Positions 16,084 through 25,880 of a DNA stretch of 42,035 bases are shown here, piece after piece. Source of the stretch: Paenibacillus timonensis (GTDB lineage: Bacteria; Bacillota; Bacilli; Paenibacillales; Paenibacillaceae). The number at the start of each line of letters is the position of its first letter. The stretch's first letter is position 1. The notes below the pieces were generated by a model. The model did not search any database. It was not told the origin of the DNA and saw nothing but the letters and a program-made list of their open reading frames with translations. Location: NCBI RefSeq assembly GCF_022427145.1, contig NZ_JAKSXN010000049.1, forward strand, positions 1-42,035. The letters are read 5' to 3'. Made by a program: the position numbers and the translations under genes.

Positions 16084-17102
16084 GTCCGTTTCTCCGCAGC
16101 CAGCGCCGCAACGCGCTCAAACGCCGTCTTCGGACGGTGATAGGCGTCGAATAGAAACGGCCAGTTTTTCCGGCCACGGACCGGGAAATCGTCCAGCCAG
16201 GTGTAATCGTCCGCCGCCCCCCAGAAGGTCACTCCGCTGATGACATCACGATACTCCAGCAGCAGCCGGAACAAGGACTCATAACGTTCGGCTTGCCGCT
16301 CCAGCATGCCCGGCTCCGGCTCGGTCAAGTCGATTCGCCGGTCTTCGAAACGGAACATCGACACATCCAGTTCGGTTAATTGCAGCTGCAACCCCAAGGA
16401 AGCATATTTCTCAATCGCCGCCCGAATCTCATCCAGCGACGGATCGAACAAGTTCCAGTGGGCCTGCAAGCCGACGCCATGAATCGGCACCCCTTGCTCC
16501 AGCAGCGATTGGACGAGCGTGTAAATCTTATCGCGCTTCTGCGGGTTCGATTCGTTGTAGTCGTTATAAAACAATAGGGCCTGCGGATCGGCTTCATGCG
16601 CATACTCGAACGCTTTCGCGATAAAGTCGGGGCCCGCGATCTCCGTCCACTTGGAGGTGCGCAGCAGTGCCTCGCCCTCGTCGGCGATCGCCTCGTTGAC
16701 AACGTCCCAGGCGTAAATCTCGTTCTTGTAGCGGCCCACCACGGCGTGAATATGCTCCCGGACCCTCCCCAACAGTACATCCTTGCCTACCGTTCCGCCC
16801 TGGCGATCTCGGAACAGCCAGTCTGACGTCTGGTTATGCCATACCAGCGTATGTCCCCGCATGGCCATCCCGTGCTCTCGGGCGAATTCGACCAGCCGGT
16901 CCGCAGCTTCGAACGTATACGTCTGCTCCTCCGGATGCACACTGACGAATTTCATCTCGTTCTCCGCGGTGATGCTGTTGAAATGATGAGTCAGCAGAGA
17001 CTCCTGCGTCCGGATCGTCGATGGATTGACCGCTGCCCCGATTTTAAAGTCCGCCGCAAACAGCCCCTTTAATGACGGCACCGAATTGAACGTTTGATTC
17101 AT
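16080..17102 (-). CDS. xynA2: GH10 endo-1,4-beta-xylanase, intracellular
   Basis: The 340-residue single-domain GH10 enzyme has the acid/base Glu137 in DVVNEA and the nucleophile Glu244 in QLTELD. The substrate-binding HTLVWH is conserved, as are ENEMKF and WGAADDYTW. It lacks a signal peptide and any carbohydrate-binding module, as do the intracellular xylanases of aldouronate clusters, so it should cut imported short aldouronates and xylo-oligomers rather than polymer. GAGGAGG precedes the start. It lies 29 nt after xynB and overlaps aguA by 4 nt. The symbol follows the equivalent gene of the Paenibacillus aldouronate cluster. Confidence 0.96.
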   Translation of the reverse strand: MNQTFNSVPSLKGLFAADFKIGAAVNPSTIRTQESLLTHHFNSITAENEMKFVSVHPEEQTYTFEAADRLVEFAREHGMAMRGHTLVWHNQTSDWLFRDRQGGTVGKDVLLGRVREHIHAVVGRYKNEIYAWDVVNEAIADEGEALLRTSKWTEIAGPDFIAKAFEYAHEADPQALLFYNDYNESNPQKRDKIYTLVQSLLEQGVPIHGVGLQAHWNLFDPSLDEIRAAIEKYASLGLQLQLTELDVSMFRFEDRRIDLTEPEPGMLERQAERYESLFRLLLEYRDVISGVTFWGAADDYTWLDDFPVRGRKNWPFLFDAYHRPKTAFERVAALAAEKRT

Positions 17103-17131
17103 GTTGGTTTCCTCCTCTGCTTATCGCGGCC

Positions 17132-18676
17132 TTAACGGATGTCAAACCAATCGAAGCAAGCCGGAGCCTCGCATGCCGCACCGTTGCCGGACGCATATAA
17201 ACCGACCACAACGCCGGTAAAACACATCTTCCGGACGTAATCCTCGGGAGACAAGGATAAGGCGGTCTCCGAAGCCAATTCCGTCCACTGCCGGCCGTCC
17301 AAAGAATAGCAAAGCGTGTATGTGCTCTCGTCCGAGCGGATTTTCAAATACACATAGTCCGTATACACGGGCACGATCACGGCGACTCGCGTCTCCCCGC
17401 GGACGGTCAATCGGGCAATAACCTTGTTCTGACCGTCGTCCCGCGTAAGAAACACCTCATAATGCGCGGCCTCATCGCGGCGAGCACACAGACCGGCCTC
17501 TTCGCCGTCCCGGATTCCTTTAAATTGCAGGAACGTGCTCCATTCCGCCGTGGTCCGTTGCTGCCTTCTGCCGACGAAAGCGACCGAAGCCACATCGTTC
17601 AACCCCGCAGCCTGGCCGCGCAAGGCCAGCCAACCTGGGCGTTCGCTCAGCGACCAGCTCCCCTCCTCCGGATTGCGAAGGAACGTCCAGGCCGGAGAAA
17701 GCGTATCCCGATCGAAATCATCTTTTTCCGCCAATGAGGGTTCTCCGGCGTTCTCGGATGCATTCCCCGGCACCCGCGGCACGCTCATCCGGAGCTGCAC
17801 GCGTCCCTCGTTGTTGTCGATCATCGGCCAGCCATCCTCATTCCAGGTTACCGGCGCCAGGAACGTTTCCCGGCCCAACACGCTGAAGCCGGAACCAACC
17901 AGGCGTACGCCGAGAAACACAGCCCACCAATCGCCGTTCGGGTCTTCAATCAGGTCCGCATGACCGAGGTATTGAATCGGATGCTCCATGCTGCGGTGGG
18001 TCAAGATCGGCTCCGCATACAGCTCGAATGGGCCGTACGGCGTGGGGCCGCGGCCGATGATTTCCCGGTGATCCTTGGCGGTGCCTCCCGAAGCGGTCAT
18101 GATGTAATACATTCCGCGGATTTTATACAAATGCGGTCCTTCCGTCCAAGGCCCGCCGTCCCCCCGCCAGATCACGACCGGTTCGCTTAACGCCTCGCCG
18201 GTAGTGATGTCGATTTCGTATTGGATGGCATGGGAATCGTAATCGGCACCTTGCTGCGCGGTCACGTATACCTTCCCGTCGTCATCGAAGAACAGCGATG
18301 GATCAATGCCGCCATAAGGGATGCGGATCGGATCGGACCAAGGGCCCGCGGGATCAGCAGCTGTCACGTAAAAGTTGCCGATCCCCCGCACATCGGTCGT
18401 GATCATGTAAAATACGCCGTTATGGTGCCGAATCGTCGGCGCATAAATGCCGTCCGAGCTTAACCGATCCCGAAGATCCAGTTGGCTTGGCCGGTCCAGC
18501 ACATGCCCGATCTGCTCCCAATGGATTAAATCCCGGCTGTGAAAAATCGGTACACCAGGAAAATATTCAAACGAACTATTCACCAAATAAAAATCATCCC
18601 CGGCCCGAGTGATGCTCGGGTCGGGGTAAAATCCGGGTAAAATCGGATTCGTGTAAGAGACAGGGGATTTCATCAT
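17132..18676 (-). CDS. xynB: GH43 beta-xylosidase
   Basis: The 514-residue protein has a five-bladed propeller GH43 domain (about 5-315) and a C-terminal beta-sandwich domain (about 325-514). Catalytic residues are visible: Asp19 in FYPDPS (base), Asp125 in GGIDPSL (pKa modulator) and Glu179 in TEGPHLYK (acid). It should release xylose from the non-reducing end of xylo-oligosaccharides in the cytoplasm; no signal peptide is seen. Some GH43 members also have arabinofuranosidase activity. The start ATG overlaps the ytcP stop codon by one base (TAATG), indicating coupled translation. A second Met follows directly and is an equally possible start. Confidence 0.95.
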   Translation of the reverse strand: MMKSPVSYTNPILPGFYPDPSITRAGDDFYLVNSSFEYFPGVPIFHSRDLIHWEQIGHVLDRPSQLDLRDRLSSDGIYAPTIRHHNGVFYMITTDVRGIGNFYVTAADPAGPWSDPIRIPYGGIDPSLFFDDDGKVYVTAQQGADYDSHAIQYEIDITTGEALSEPVVIWRGDGGPWTEGPHLYKIRGMYYIMTASGGTAKDHREIIGRGPTPYGPFELYAEPILTHRSMEHPIQYLGHADLIEDPNGDWWAVFLGVRLVGSGFSVLGRETFLAPVTWNEDGWPMIDNNEGRVQLRMSVPRVPGNASENAGEPSLAEKDDFDRDTLSPAWTFLRNPEEGSWSLSERPGWLALRGQAAGLNDVASVAFVGRRQQRTTAEWSTFLQFKGIRDGEEAGLCARRDEAAHYEVFLTRDDGQNKVIARLTVRGETRVAVIVPVYTDYVYLKIRSDESTYTLCYSLDGRQWTELASETALSLSPEDYVRKMCFTGVVVGLYASGNGAACEAPACFDWFDIR

Positions 18677-19635
18677 TATTCTTTGACACTCCCTACGTTA
18701 AGTCCAACGACGAAATATTTCTGCATGAACGGATACACCAGCAGAATCGGAACGGAAGCGACGACGGTAACCGCCGCCCGGATGGACAACGGAGTTACCA
18801 TGGCAGCAGCCGAATCCTGGGTCATGCCGGCACCGTTTGCGACAGCCGGATTGCTGTTCGCGTTCATACTGGAAGACAACAGCTTCATCAGCTCATATTG
18901 CAGAGTACTGAGTTCCTGCCTGGAGGAGGTATACAGGAACGCATCAAACCAGGAGTTCCAGGCCCCAACGGCGACGAACAACGCGATGGTCGCCAATACC
19001 GGTTTACATAGCGGAAAAATGATCGACCAGAAGATTTTGAAATCACCGGCACCGTCAATTCTTGCGGACTCTACTAAGCTTTCTGGGATCGTGCCGATAT
19101 AAGTCCGGATGACGATTAAGTTAAATGCGCTAATCATCGACGGAACGACATAAACCCAGAAGGTGTTGATTAAGTGCAGATCCTTCATCAGGAAGTACCC
19201 CGGAATCAAACCGGCGTTAAAATACATCGTCAATACAAAGATCGTCGTTATCGGTTTGCGAAATACATATTCCCGCCGGCTTAACGTATAAGCCAGCATC
19301 GTCGTCAGGAAAATGTTCAGAAGCGTAGATAACACCGTTCTTGCTACCGAGATCAGAAAAGCATCATAAATCGTCCCGGAAACGAAGATCGCCTTGTAGT
19401 TCTGCATCGTGAACTGTCTCGGCCAGAGGTAGAGACCGCCGCGAATCGTATCATTGCCGGCATTAAAGGACACCACAATCGTGTTTAAGAACGGATACAA
19501 CGTGACGATGACCAGCATAATCATAAAAACGGTATTGAAAGTATTGAACAAAATCGGTTCAATGCGGCCTCTTCCGACCCGTCTCTGCAAAGCGGCAGCA
19601 GATACTCTCTCCGGGCTGATCGATTGGTTTGCCAT
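18676..19635 (-). CDS. ytcP: ABC sugar transporter permease, YtcP type
   Basis: This is a 319-residue inner-membrane permease of the carbohydrate ABC group CUT1. Six membrane segments are expected, and the cytosolic EAA-like loop (ESLVESARIDGAGDFKIFWSI, split at the Gly) contacts the ATPase. The C-terminal FVVGLNVGSVKE is typical of YtcP/LplC proteins. With LplB it would form the channel for aldouronates or xylo-oligosaccharides captured by LplA. No ATPase gene is present, as is usual for this class, which shares a multitask MsmX-like ATPase encoded elsewhere. It begins 2 nt after lplB. Confidence 0.93.
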   Translation of the reverse strand: MANQSISPERVSAAALQRRVGRGRIEPILFNTFNTVFMIMLVIVTLYPFLNTIVVSFNAGNDTIRGGLYLWPRQFTMQNYKAIFVSGTIYDAFLISVARTVLSTLLNIFLTTMLAYTLSRREYVFRKPITTIFVLTMYFNAGLIPGYFLMKDLHLINTFWVYVVPSMISAFNLIVIRTYIGTIPESLVESARIDGAGDFKIFWSIIFPLCKPVLATIALFVAVGAWNSWFDAFLYTSSRQELSTLQYELMKLLSSSMNANSNPAVANGAGMTQDSAAAMVTPLSIRAAVTVVASVPILLVYPFMQKYFVVGLNVGSVKE

Positions 19636-19637
19636 CT

Positions 19638-20603
19638 CTATAACAGCCTCTCTTCCCCTAGTCGTTTCGCCATCCAGTTCGCGAAGAGCAGCATGGTTAC
19701 GCTAACGACCGTTTTGAATATACCGCCGGCGGTAGCCAGTGAGTAGTTGCCTTGAGCAATCCCGTATTTTAGTACGAAGATATCGATCGTTTCCGCCCAG
19801 TCGACGACCAGACCGTTGCCAAGCAGGTACTGCACCTCGAAGCCCGCCTCCAGAATATGACCGATGGACATAATCAACAAAATGACAATCGTAGGTTTGA
19901 TGCCGGGAAGCGTGACGTGGAACATTTTCCGGTAACGGCTCGCTCCATCGATATCCGCTGCTTCGTAGAGCGCCGGGTCGATAGCAGCCATCGCGGCCAG
20001 ATAAATGATCGTATTCCAGCCGACCTCTTTCCAGACGTGGGAAGCGCCAACGACGCCCCAGAAATACTTGCCTTCGCTGAGCCAAAGAATCGGCTCTTTG
20101 ATCAAGTGCAACCGCATGAGTACATCGTTAATGATCCCGTCGGAAGCAAGGGAGGTGGCCACGATCCCGGTTACAATAATCCACGACAAGAAGTGCGGTA
20201 AATAGGAGATCGTCTGCACGGTTCTTTTCCAGAAAATATTCTTGATTTCATTCAGCAACAAAGCCAAAACGATAGCGGTTACAAAACCCAATACTAGGTT
20301 GATAATACTCATCCCCAGCGTATTGCGAAGAACACGCATAAAGCTGTCGTCTGTAAACAGAAACTTGAATTGCTTAAAACCAATCCACTCCTGCTGTCCA
20401 AAGCTCCTAGCAGGTTTATAGTTTTGGAACGCCATCGTCCAGCCCCATACCGGGACATAAGCAAATAAAATGATATATGCCAATAACGGGACCGACATGA
20501 AAATCAGTTGTCTCTGATCTTTAATGATGGACCAGGTAATCCGCTGCCGTTTTCGCTTTTTTGCTTTTGGGACAATGGGTTCTTGCAATAAGGTCTCATC
20601 CAT
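19638..20603 (-). CDS. lplB: ABC sugar transporter permease, LplB type
   Basis: The partner permease has about 321 residues and six predicted membrane segments, after a basic N-terminal region (KAKKRKRQR). The EAA loop reads YEAADIDGASRYRKMFHVTLPGI over two adjacent segments. I start it at 20603, where GTGGGGAG stands just upstream. A longer frame from 20660 would begin inside the perfect hairpin at 20632-20666 and is rejected. It is the second transporter gene after lplA, spaced by that hairpin. Confidence 0.93.
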   Translation of the reverse strand: MDETLLQEPIVPKAKKRKRQRITWSIIKDQRQLIFMSVPLLAYIILFAYVPVWGWTMAFQNYKPARSFGQQEWIGFKQFKFLFTDDSFMRVLRNTLGMSIINLVLGFVTAIVLALLLNEIKNIFWKRTVQTISYLPHFLSWIIVTGIVATSLASDGIINDVLMRLHLIKEPILWLSEGKYFWGVVGASHVWKEVGWNTIIYLAAMAAIDPALYEAADIDGASRYRKMFHVTLPGIKPTIVILLIMSIGHILEAGFEVQYLLGNGLVVDWAETIDIFVLKYGIAQGNYSLATAGGIFKTVVSVTMLLFANWMAKRLGEERLL

Positions 20604-20631
20604 ATTTGTTCTCCCCACAAATCCTATGATT

Positions 20632-20666
20632 TTCGAAGTGGAAGGCTTCGCGCCTTCCACTTCGAA
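20632..20666 (-). promoter_or_regulatory. Perfect 15-bp hairpin between lplA and lplB
   Basis: Arms TTCGAAGTGGAAGGC and GCCTTCCACTTCGAA enclose a 5-nt loop. The minus-strand sequence after it is AATCATAGG, without a T-run, so it is not a standard terminator. Its place just after the binding-protein gene suggests a 3' stabiliser or partial attenuator that keeps lplA mRNA more abundant than the permease mRNAs. Confidence 0.75.
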
Positions 20667-20681
20667 TGGTTTCCAATTCTT

Positions 20682-22391
20682 TTATTTAACAGTCCAGTTG
20701 TCAATACGCCATTTCAGCACTTCATTGATGCGGTCTTCGTACGCTTTGATGTTGAGCTTGTGGATTTCTCCGACGTATTCATCCCAGACATTGTTGAAGT
20801 CGGACGGATTAGCCAAAATCGCTTTTGGCAGATATTTCGTGGACAGGTCGTTCTGCTTGGTGTTTACAATCTTAGCCTCAGACCCTTCTGCCAAGTCAAC
20901 GGACCATGCCGGATAAGAAATTTCATTTTCCGGAGCCGGAGTGAAGAAGTCAACATAGCTGTTGAATCCGTATGCCTTCAAGAAGTTCTTATCGTACTCC
21001 TCCAACCCTGCTTGGTATTCTTCAGGTTGTGCTGCTGCATCGGTCGCATTGCCGTCGCTGAAGTAACCTTCCATTTTCGGGCTGAACTTATGAAGCGCAT
21101 CGGCTTTGTTCGCCAGCTTCCAAGTCGCATCCGTAAACTTATCGCGTTGATCCTGCGTCTTCATAAAGCGGCCTTCTTCGTTGACGATGTAGTCTTCGCC
21201 TTCAATCCCCCAGGACATGATTTTCTGCCAATCTTCCTGAATCAGGCGGTCCCACATCTTGAGGATCTTAATGGCCTTTTCTTCACCCGCATTCACGCTA
21301 ATCCCAAAACCATTGTTCAGGTTCAACGCCGGGCGATCCAAATAGTGGTCGGTAATGCCTTTATCATAAACCAGCGGCAAGCCGACATACGTTCTTTCAT
21401 GCTTCTTCGCCGTAATCAGCACATTCTCGGCGTCTTGGAAGTTCCAGTGCTGATCAAAGAATCCAAGAACCGCGCCGCTCGAAATTTTCGCCAGGTATTG
21501 GTCATAGTTTTGCGTAAATGTTTCTTTATCGATAATCCCTTGCGCATTTACTTCGTTCAGCTTCTGATAATACTGTTTCGCAATATCCTTATCTGCAAAG
21601 ATTTCGGCTTTGCCGTCCTTAACGATGACGCCGCCGTCGTTCGGATGTCCGATCAGGTGCTGAGGCGCATTAAACAATCCCCAGTTTCTCCAGTCATAGT
21701 TCAGAATTTCAAAGCCGATCGTCGGTTTGCCTTCGATGGTCGGGTTCTTCTCCTTATACTTGGCAATCAAGTCAAAATATTCATCAAGCGTTTTTACTTG
21801 CGGGTAACCTGCATCCTCCAGTACCGCTTTTTGAATCCAGAAAGCCGGTCCCGAGTACCAGGTCGTGCTCACTTCCCCGTTATAAGCCCCGTAGTTCGGC
21901 AGGATATAAATATGGCCGTCGTTCGGATCTTTCATCATGTTCCAGTACTTCTCGTAATGCTTCTTCAAATTCGGAGCATGTTTCTCAATGAGGTCTTCCA
22001 GCGGAATGTATGCGCCTGCTGCTGTTAATTTCGTATTGCCTGTCATGATATCGGGATAATCAGAGCCTGCAATCATAACACCAAGCTTCTGGTTAATATC
22101 CCCGGCAAGAAATTCGAATTTAAACGTTGCGCCAAGCTCATCTTTGATCTTCTTGTAGATCTTGTTGTCCGGCGTCGGCTGCTGACCAGCTTCGCCGATA
22201 AACGCCGTAATTTCGAACGGTTCGATCTTGTCTCCGGCGTTGTTTCCTGTTGCTGCCTCATTGCCGGTGTTGCCGGTGTTGTTTTCGGCTTTGGTCGCGT
22301 TGTTATTGCCGCCGCATCCCGACAGGACGACGCTGAGCGATAACAGCAGGATCACGCTGAGCCGGAGCATTGATTTGGTCTTGCCCCCCAT
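20682..22391 (-). CDS. lplA: Extracellular solute-binding lipoprotein for aldouronates/xylo-oligosaccharides
   Basis: The 569-residue lipoprotein has a signal sequence ending in the lipobox LSGC, with Cys26 as the lipidation site. A low-complexity Asn/Thr/Gly-rich linker follows (about 27-55), then a large bilobed binding domain of the LplA family. It would be anchored outside the membrane and deliver ligand to LplB/YtcP. I start at 22391 because GGAGG lies 8 nt upstream; the ATG at 22409 precedes that site and would place it inside the gene. It is the first gene of the transport/enzyme segment. The ligand assignment rests on its neighbours aguA, xynA2 and xynB and on the same layout in xylanolytic Paenibacillus. 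Confidence 0.92.
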   Translation of the reverse strand: MGGKTKSMLRLSVILLLSLSVVLSGCGGNNNATKAENNTGNTGNEAATGNNAGDKIEPFEITAFIGEAGQQPTPDNKIYKKIKDELGATFKFEFLAGDINQKLGVMIAGSDYPDIMTGNTKLTAAGAYIPLEDLIEKHAPNLKKHYEKYWNMMKDPNDGHIYILPNYGAYNGEVSTTWYSGPAFWIQKAVLEDAGYPQVKTLDEYFDLIAKYKEKNPTIEGKPTIGFEILNYDWRNWGLFNAPQHLIGHPNDGGVIVKDGKAEIFADKDIAKQYYQKLNEVNAQGIIDKETFTQNYDQYLAKISSGAVLGFFDQHWNFQDAENVLITAKKHERTYVGLPLVYDKGITDHYLDRPALNLNNGFGISVNAGEEKAIKILKMWDRLIQEDWQKIMSWGIEGEDYIVNEEGRFMKTQDQRDKFTDATWKLANKADALHKFSPKMEGYFSDGNATDAAAQPEEYQAGLEEYDKNFLKAYGFNSYVDFFTPAPENEISYPAWSVDLAEGSEAKIVNTKQNDLSTKYLPKAILANPSDFNNVWDEYVGEIHKLNIKAYEDRINEVLKWRIDNWTVK

Positions 22392-22463
22392 GTAAAGCAC
22401 CTCCGTCATGATTTGTTGATGTTCGGGTTATTTGTAAGCCCTTTCATCAACTTATCTTTATTC

Positions 22464-22477
22464 TAAAAGCGCTACCA
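22464..22477. promoter_or_regulatory. Weak cre-like site upstream of lplA
   Basis: TAAAAGCGCTACCA (minus strand TGGTAGCGCTTTTA) shares the AGCGCT core but departs from TGWAANCGNTNWCA at three positions. It lies about 75 nt before the lplA start in the 128-nt gap that should hold the lplA promoter. CcpA control is possible but weakly supported. Confidence 0.3.
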
Positions 22478-22519
22478 AACCGTAACTAGTTCACAATTAA
22501 AGTTTTAACCTTCAAAATC

Positions 22520-24049
22520 TCAGTTCCTGTTTCTGTATTCGTTAGGCGACATTTGTAACCTTTTTTCGAATTGCTTGAGGAATTGGCCGTAGTTGGCGTA
22601 ACCGACCTGCTCAGCGATCTCGCCGTTGTTCAAATTCCCGTCGTGAAGCAGCTTGAGGGCTTCTTCAATCCGCAAATTATGGATCATTTCGTTAAAATGA
22701 ATGCCGTTTTTCTTCTGCAGCAGCTGCCCTAAATAAACCGGGTGGAGGAAAAAGACCTCCGCCAGTTTCTTAATCGTCAAAGGCTCCCGATAATGCTCCC
22801 GGATATAAGCGTTAATGTTCTGGATGATCCCCTGGGAACGCTGGGATTTATCCTCGAGGAGCAGATCGATGCATGCCATACCGAAGGAACGGATGCGATC
22901 CATCAACTCCCACAATGTACATGCTGCTGCGGCATTCCCGGGGATATCATATTGGTTCTGGAGCTCCACCCCCTTGTCCGGGACCCCCTCCAAATGCTCG
23001 ATCATCAGGTACGACAAGTGGATCACAAACTTACGCACAATATCCGGTGTAAGATAGTGCTCCCGGAAATTGCCCTCCGCCTTGGCCAACGCCTCCTCCA
23101 AGCCGGCTTTATCCAGCAGTTGCAGCGCTCCTACGATCTGATCCGCCAGCTCCGTTTGATCGTACTGGCAGCGAAACGCGAGTTCGGCCACGTCACGGTA
23201 AACGGTTATCCCGACAGGTCCGTCCGCGTAAAAATGATGCAGCATCGCCGTTTGAGCCTGACGATACGCCTCCGCAATTTCTTGCAGAACCGCCGCTCCT
23301 TCACCGACAGCCGCAAATGCTCCGCGCTTGCGGAGCCGGCTCTCCAATTCGCCAATCCGCACAAGACCGTCCAGGCCGTCTTGATCGGGGTTGAACCCAT
23401 ATACCAGCGCCAGGTTTCCAAGCTCCAAATCGATGAGATACATCGCTTCCTGCTCCTCGGCATAGGCGGAGATCTGCTCTCGCACCTCCGCCGCATTGCT
23501 GCTCTTCGGGCGGATCAGACAGACATTCCATGCCGGCCGAAGACCCGATAACGCAGCGAGCCGTTCCGCATCCCGCGGGGGGCTCGGCCGTTGATTCAGC
23601 AATGCCTTGAACAGGCTGACCGCTTCCTCGTAGGTTGCGATCCGATGGATGCGCTGACGCCTCCGTTCCTCGAGCAGCTCCTTGTAAATGGCCGCCAGCT
23701 CTTCGGCGGCCATTTCCTCGTCGATCGGTTTCAGCAGATACCGGGTGATCCCGAAGCGGAGCGCTTTTTGGGCATATTGAAACTCGCTGAAGCCGCTGAC
23801 GATGGCGAAGCTGACCTGCCGGGCATTCTGCTTCTGCCAGGCCTCAATCATCTCCAGTCCGTCCATCACCGGCATCCGCACGTCCGTTATGACAAGATCG
23901 GGCTGCAGCTCGCTGATTTTTGCCAGCGCCTCCGCTCCGTTACAGCTGGTCCCGCAAATATCGAAGCCAAGCTCCGGCCAGTTGATCCACAGCTGCATGC
24001 CTTCCAGCGCTGCCGGCTCATCATCCACCAATAACACCTTGAATCTCAT
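22520..24049 (-). CDS. AraC-type response regulator (YesN-like), second of the locus
   Basis: The 509-residue protein has a receiver domain (about 1-125, phospho-acceptor Asp56 in LVITDVRMPVMDG, conserved Lys in YLLKPID), a long variable middle region, and a C-terminal AraC helix-turn-helix pair (about 405-509, ending YANYGQFLKQFEKRLQMSPNEY). The correct start is 24049: GAGGAATAAG precedes it and the frame before it is non-receiver sequence out of phase with the kinase gene. It begins one base past the kinase stop codon. It lies directly upstream of lplA, so it is the better candidate to activate the transporter operon. Confidence 0.93.
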   Translation of the reverse strand: MRFKVLLVDDEPAALEGMQLWINWPELGFDICGTSCNGAEALAKISELQPDLVITDVRMPVMDGLEMIEAWQKQNARQVSFAIVSGFSEFQYAQKALRFGITRYLLKPIDEEMAAEELAAIYKELLEERRRQRIHRIATYEEAVSLFKALLNQRPSPPRDAERLAALSGLRPAWNVCLIRPKSSNAAEVREQISAYAEEQEAMYLIDLELGNLALVYGFNPDQDGLDGLVRIGELESRLRKRGAFAAVGEGAAVLQEIAEAYRQAQTAMLHHFYADGPVGITVYRDVAELAFRCQYDQTELADQIVGALQLLDKAGLEEALAKAEGNFREHYLTPDIVRKFVIHLSYLMIEHLEGVPDKGVELQNQYDIPGNAAAACTLWELMDRIRSFGMACIDLLLEDKSQRSQGIIQNINAYIREHYREPLTIKKLAEVFFLHPVYLGQLLQKKNGIHFNEMIHNLRIEEALKLLHDGNLNNGEIAEQVGYANYGQFLKQFEKRLQMSPNEYRNRN

Positions 24050-24050
24050 C

Positions 24051-25862
24051 TTATTCCTCCCCAATAATCCCTTCCTGGTGTTCAAGCAGTTTAACCGGGA
24101 TTTCAAAGGACACTTCCGTTCCTTCCCCCGGCTTGCTGTTGATGTTGAAGCGAACCTGGTCGTTGTAGTACAACTCGAAACGGCGGTACACGTTGCGGAT
24201 GCCGATGCTGTGCCCGGAGGTGCTCTCGCTCCGCACGGCGAGCAGCATTTCCCGCAGCTGCTCGGGTTCGATGCCTTTACCGTTATCCGAAATGACGATG
24301 CGCAGACGTCCGTCTGCCACGCGGGCCTTGACCGTAACGAGTCCGTTTCCCTGAACGGCCTGGATGCCATGTTTGCAGGCGTTCTCGACCAGCGGCTGAA
24401 TGCTCATTTTCGGAATTTTATAATGCAGCGCATCCTGTTCAAGATCGAAGACGTATTCGAATTTGTCCCGGAAGCGGAATTTCTCAATTTTCAGATACAT
24501 GTCGATAAATAAGATCTCCTCCTCCAGCGTGACCAGATCCTCCTTCCAGCGCAGCAGACGGCGCAGCAGCTTGGACAAGTTCTTGATGATATCCGTCACG
24601 TCGGAGTAATTATTCTTCGTACAGACGACCAGAATCGCATTGAGCGTATTAAACAGGAAATGCGGGTTCATCTGGCTCTGCAAAAAGTTCAATTCTGCCC
24701 GCACCCGCTCGGCCTCCAGGCTCTTCTGCTGGATCTCCAGCTTATACACGTTGTTGATCAGCGCATTGATCCGGGCTGTCATCATGTTAAAGTTTCGAAT
24801 TAATTCGCCGACTTCGTCGCGCCCCTCATCGATATTGATCAGGTCGAACTTCTCGTGGGTCACCTTCTGCATATGGCGGGACAACCGTTTCACCCGGTAA
24901 TGGTACGATCTCAGCATCACGTAGATAAAAATTGACGTGAACAAGGTGATCGCCGCCGCCATCATCCCGAAGAACAGCCTCATATCGAACATCGCCTTCG
25001 ACACTCTTGTCCCTTGCGGAATGCCGATCAGGCGCCAGCCTTTTACGTATCGGGCGTTGCCTACGGCGACGGACTCCACACCCTTCTCCGCATCCTCTGC
25101 AGACAATTCGAGCTTCGGATATCCTCCGCTTGCATCCTGCCGGTAGCCGCTGTTGGCCGATACGATGATTTCGTCGTTCCCGTTGACCAAATATAAGTCC
25201 AGGTAATCCTTCTCCCGAACGATGACGTCGTAGATTTTGCTGAGGTCGATGTCGATCCGCAGCAGCTTGTCGAACGTGTTATAGGAATCATAGTAGTCCA
25301 TCTTCTCGATCACGCTGAAATAAGGCTCGGTAATGGCCTGATTGATGGCTTGTGAAGCACGGTACGCAGCGACGACCACCGGGTCGCTCGAGTTCTCCCA
25401 CATCCGGTACCAATCACTGCTCTTCACCTCCTCGTCGAGCACATGATAATTGCCGCCGGGGACGATCGTCGGATTCGTCGTGTAAATCCCGATCCGCAGG
25501 ATCTGATTATTGACCGGAATATAACTGGTGACCCGATTACGCAGCTGTTCGTCGAACGTTTCGTAAAAATCAAGCGGGTCGGCATACGTCTGGTCCATCT
25601 TCTCGTACAACGTTTTATCCGTGTTCAGTGCATGGCTGACGGCCACTCCGCCGTCGATGAAATCGTGAATGTCCTTTCGGGCGCGCTCCATGGAAATATC
25701 CAGGTTCTGCTCCTCGCGCTCTTTGATAAAGTCGGCCATCCGCCCCATGAACAGCACATTAATGACCAGAATCGGCAGCAGCACACCCATGAGGTAGATC
25801 AGCAAAAATTTTATGTTCAGCGGAATATCATTAACCTTACCCCGGAATCTCCATCTTCTCAT
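24051..25862 (-). CDS. Membrane sensor histidine kinase (YesM/LytS-like)
   Basis: The 603-residue kinase has a first membrane segment (about 16-38), a large extracellular sensor domain (about 40-285), a second membrane segment near 290-315, and a HAMP-like linker. The His-kinase domain follows with the phospho-acceptor His in QSQMNPHFLFNTLNAI, and the ATPase domain carries NACKHGIQ (N-box) and DNGKGIEPEQL (G-box). Such sensors detect extracellular sugars or loaded binding proteins and phosphorylate YesN-type regulators. It sits between two such regulators on the same strand, 18 nt after one and 1 nt before the other. Confidence 0.94.
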   Translation of the reverse strand: MRRWRFRGKVNDIPLNIKFLLIYLMGVLLPILVINVLFMGRMADFIKEREEQNLDISMERARKDIHDFIDGGVAVSHALNTDKTLYEKMDQTYADPLDFYETFDEQLRNRVTSYIPVNNQILRIGIYTTNPTIVPGGNYHVLDEEVKSSDWYRMWENSSDPVVVAAYRASQAINQAITEPYFSVIEKMDYYDSYNTFDKLLRIDIDLSKIYDVIVREKDYLDLYLVNGNDEIIVSANSGYRQDASGGYPKLELSAEDAEKGVESVAVGNARYVKGWRLIGIPQGTRVSKAMFDMRLFFGMMAAAITLFTSIFIYVMLRSYHYRVKRLSRHMQKVTHEKFDLINIDEGRDEVGELIRNFNMMTARINALINNVYKLEIQQKSLEAERVRAELNFLQSQMNPHFLFNTLNAILVVCTKNNYSDVTDIIKNLSKLLRRLLRWKEDLVTLEEEILFIDMYLKIEKFRFRDKFEYVFDLEQDALHYKIPKMSIQPLVENACKHGIQAVQGNGLVTVKARVADGRLRIVISDNGKGIEPEQLREMLLAVRSESTSGHSIGIRNVYRRFELYYNDQVRFNINSKPGEGTEVSFEIPVKLLEHQEGIIGEE

Positions 25863-25880
25863 GCTTGCACCACCTCGGGC

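Noticed and set aside
20760..22028. 422-codon open frame on the plus strand
   Set aside because: It is antisense to lplA, has no ribosome site of note and no recognisable domain.
24050..24370. N-terminal extension of the second response regulator
   Set aside because: The extension lies inside the kinase gene in another frame. The receiver begins at 24049 with a proper ribosome site.
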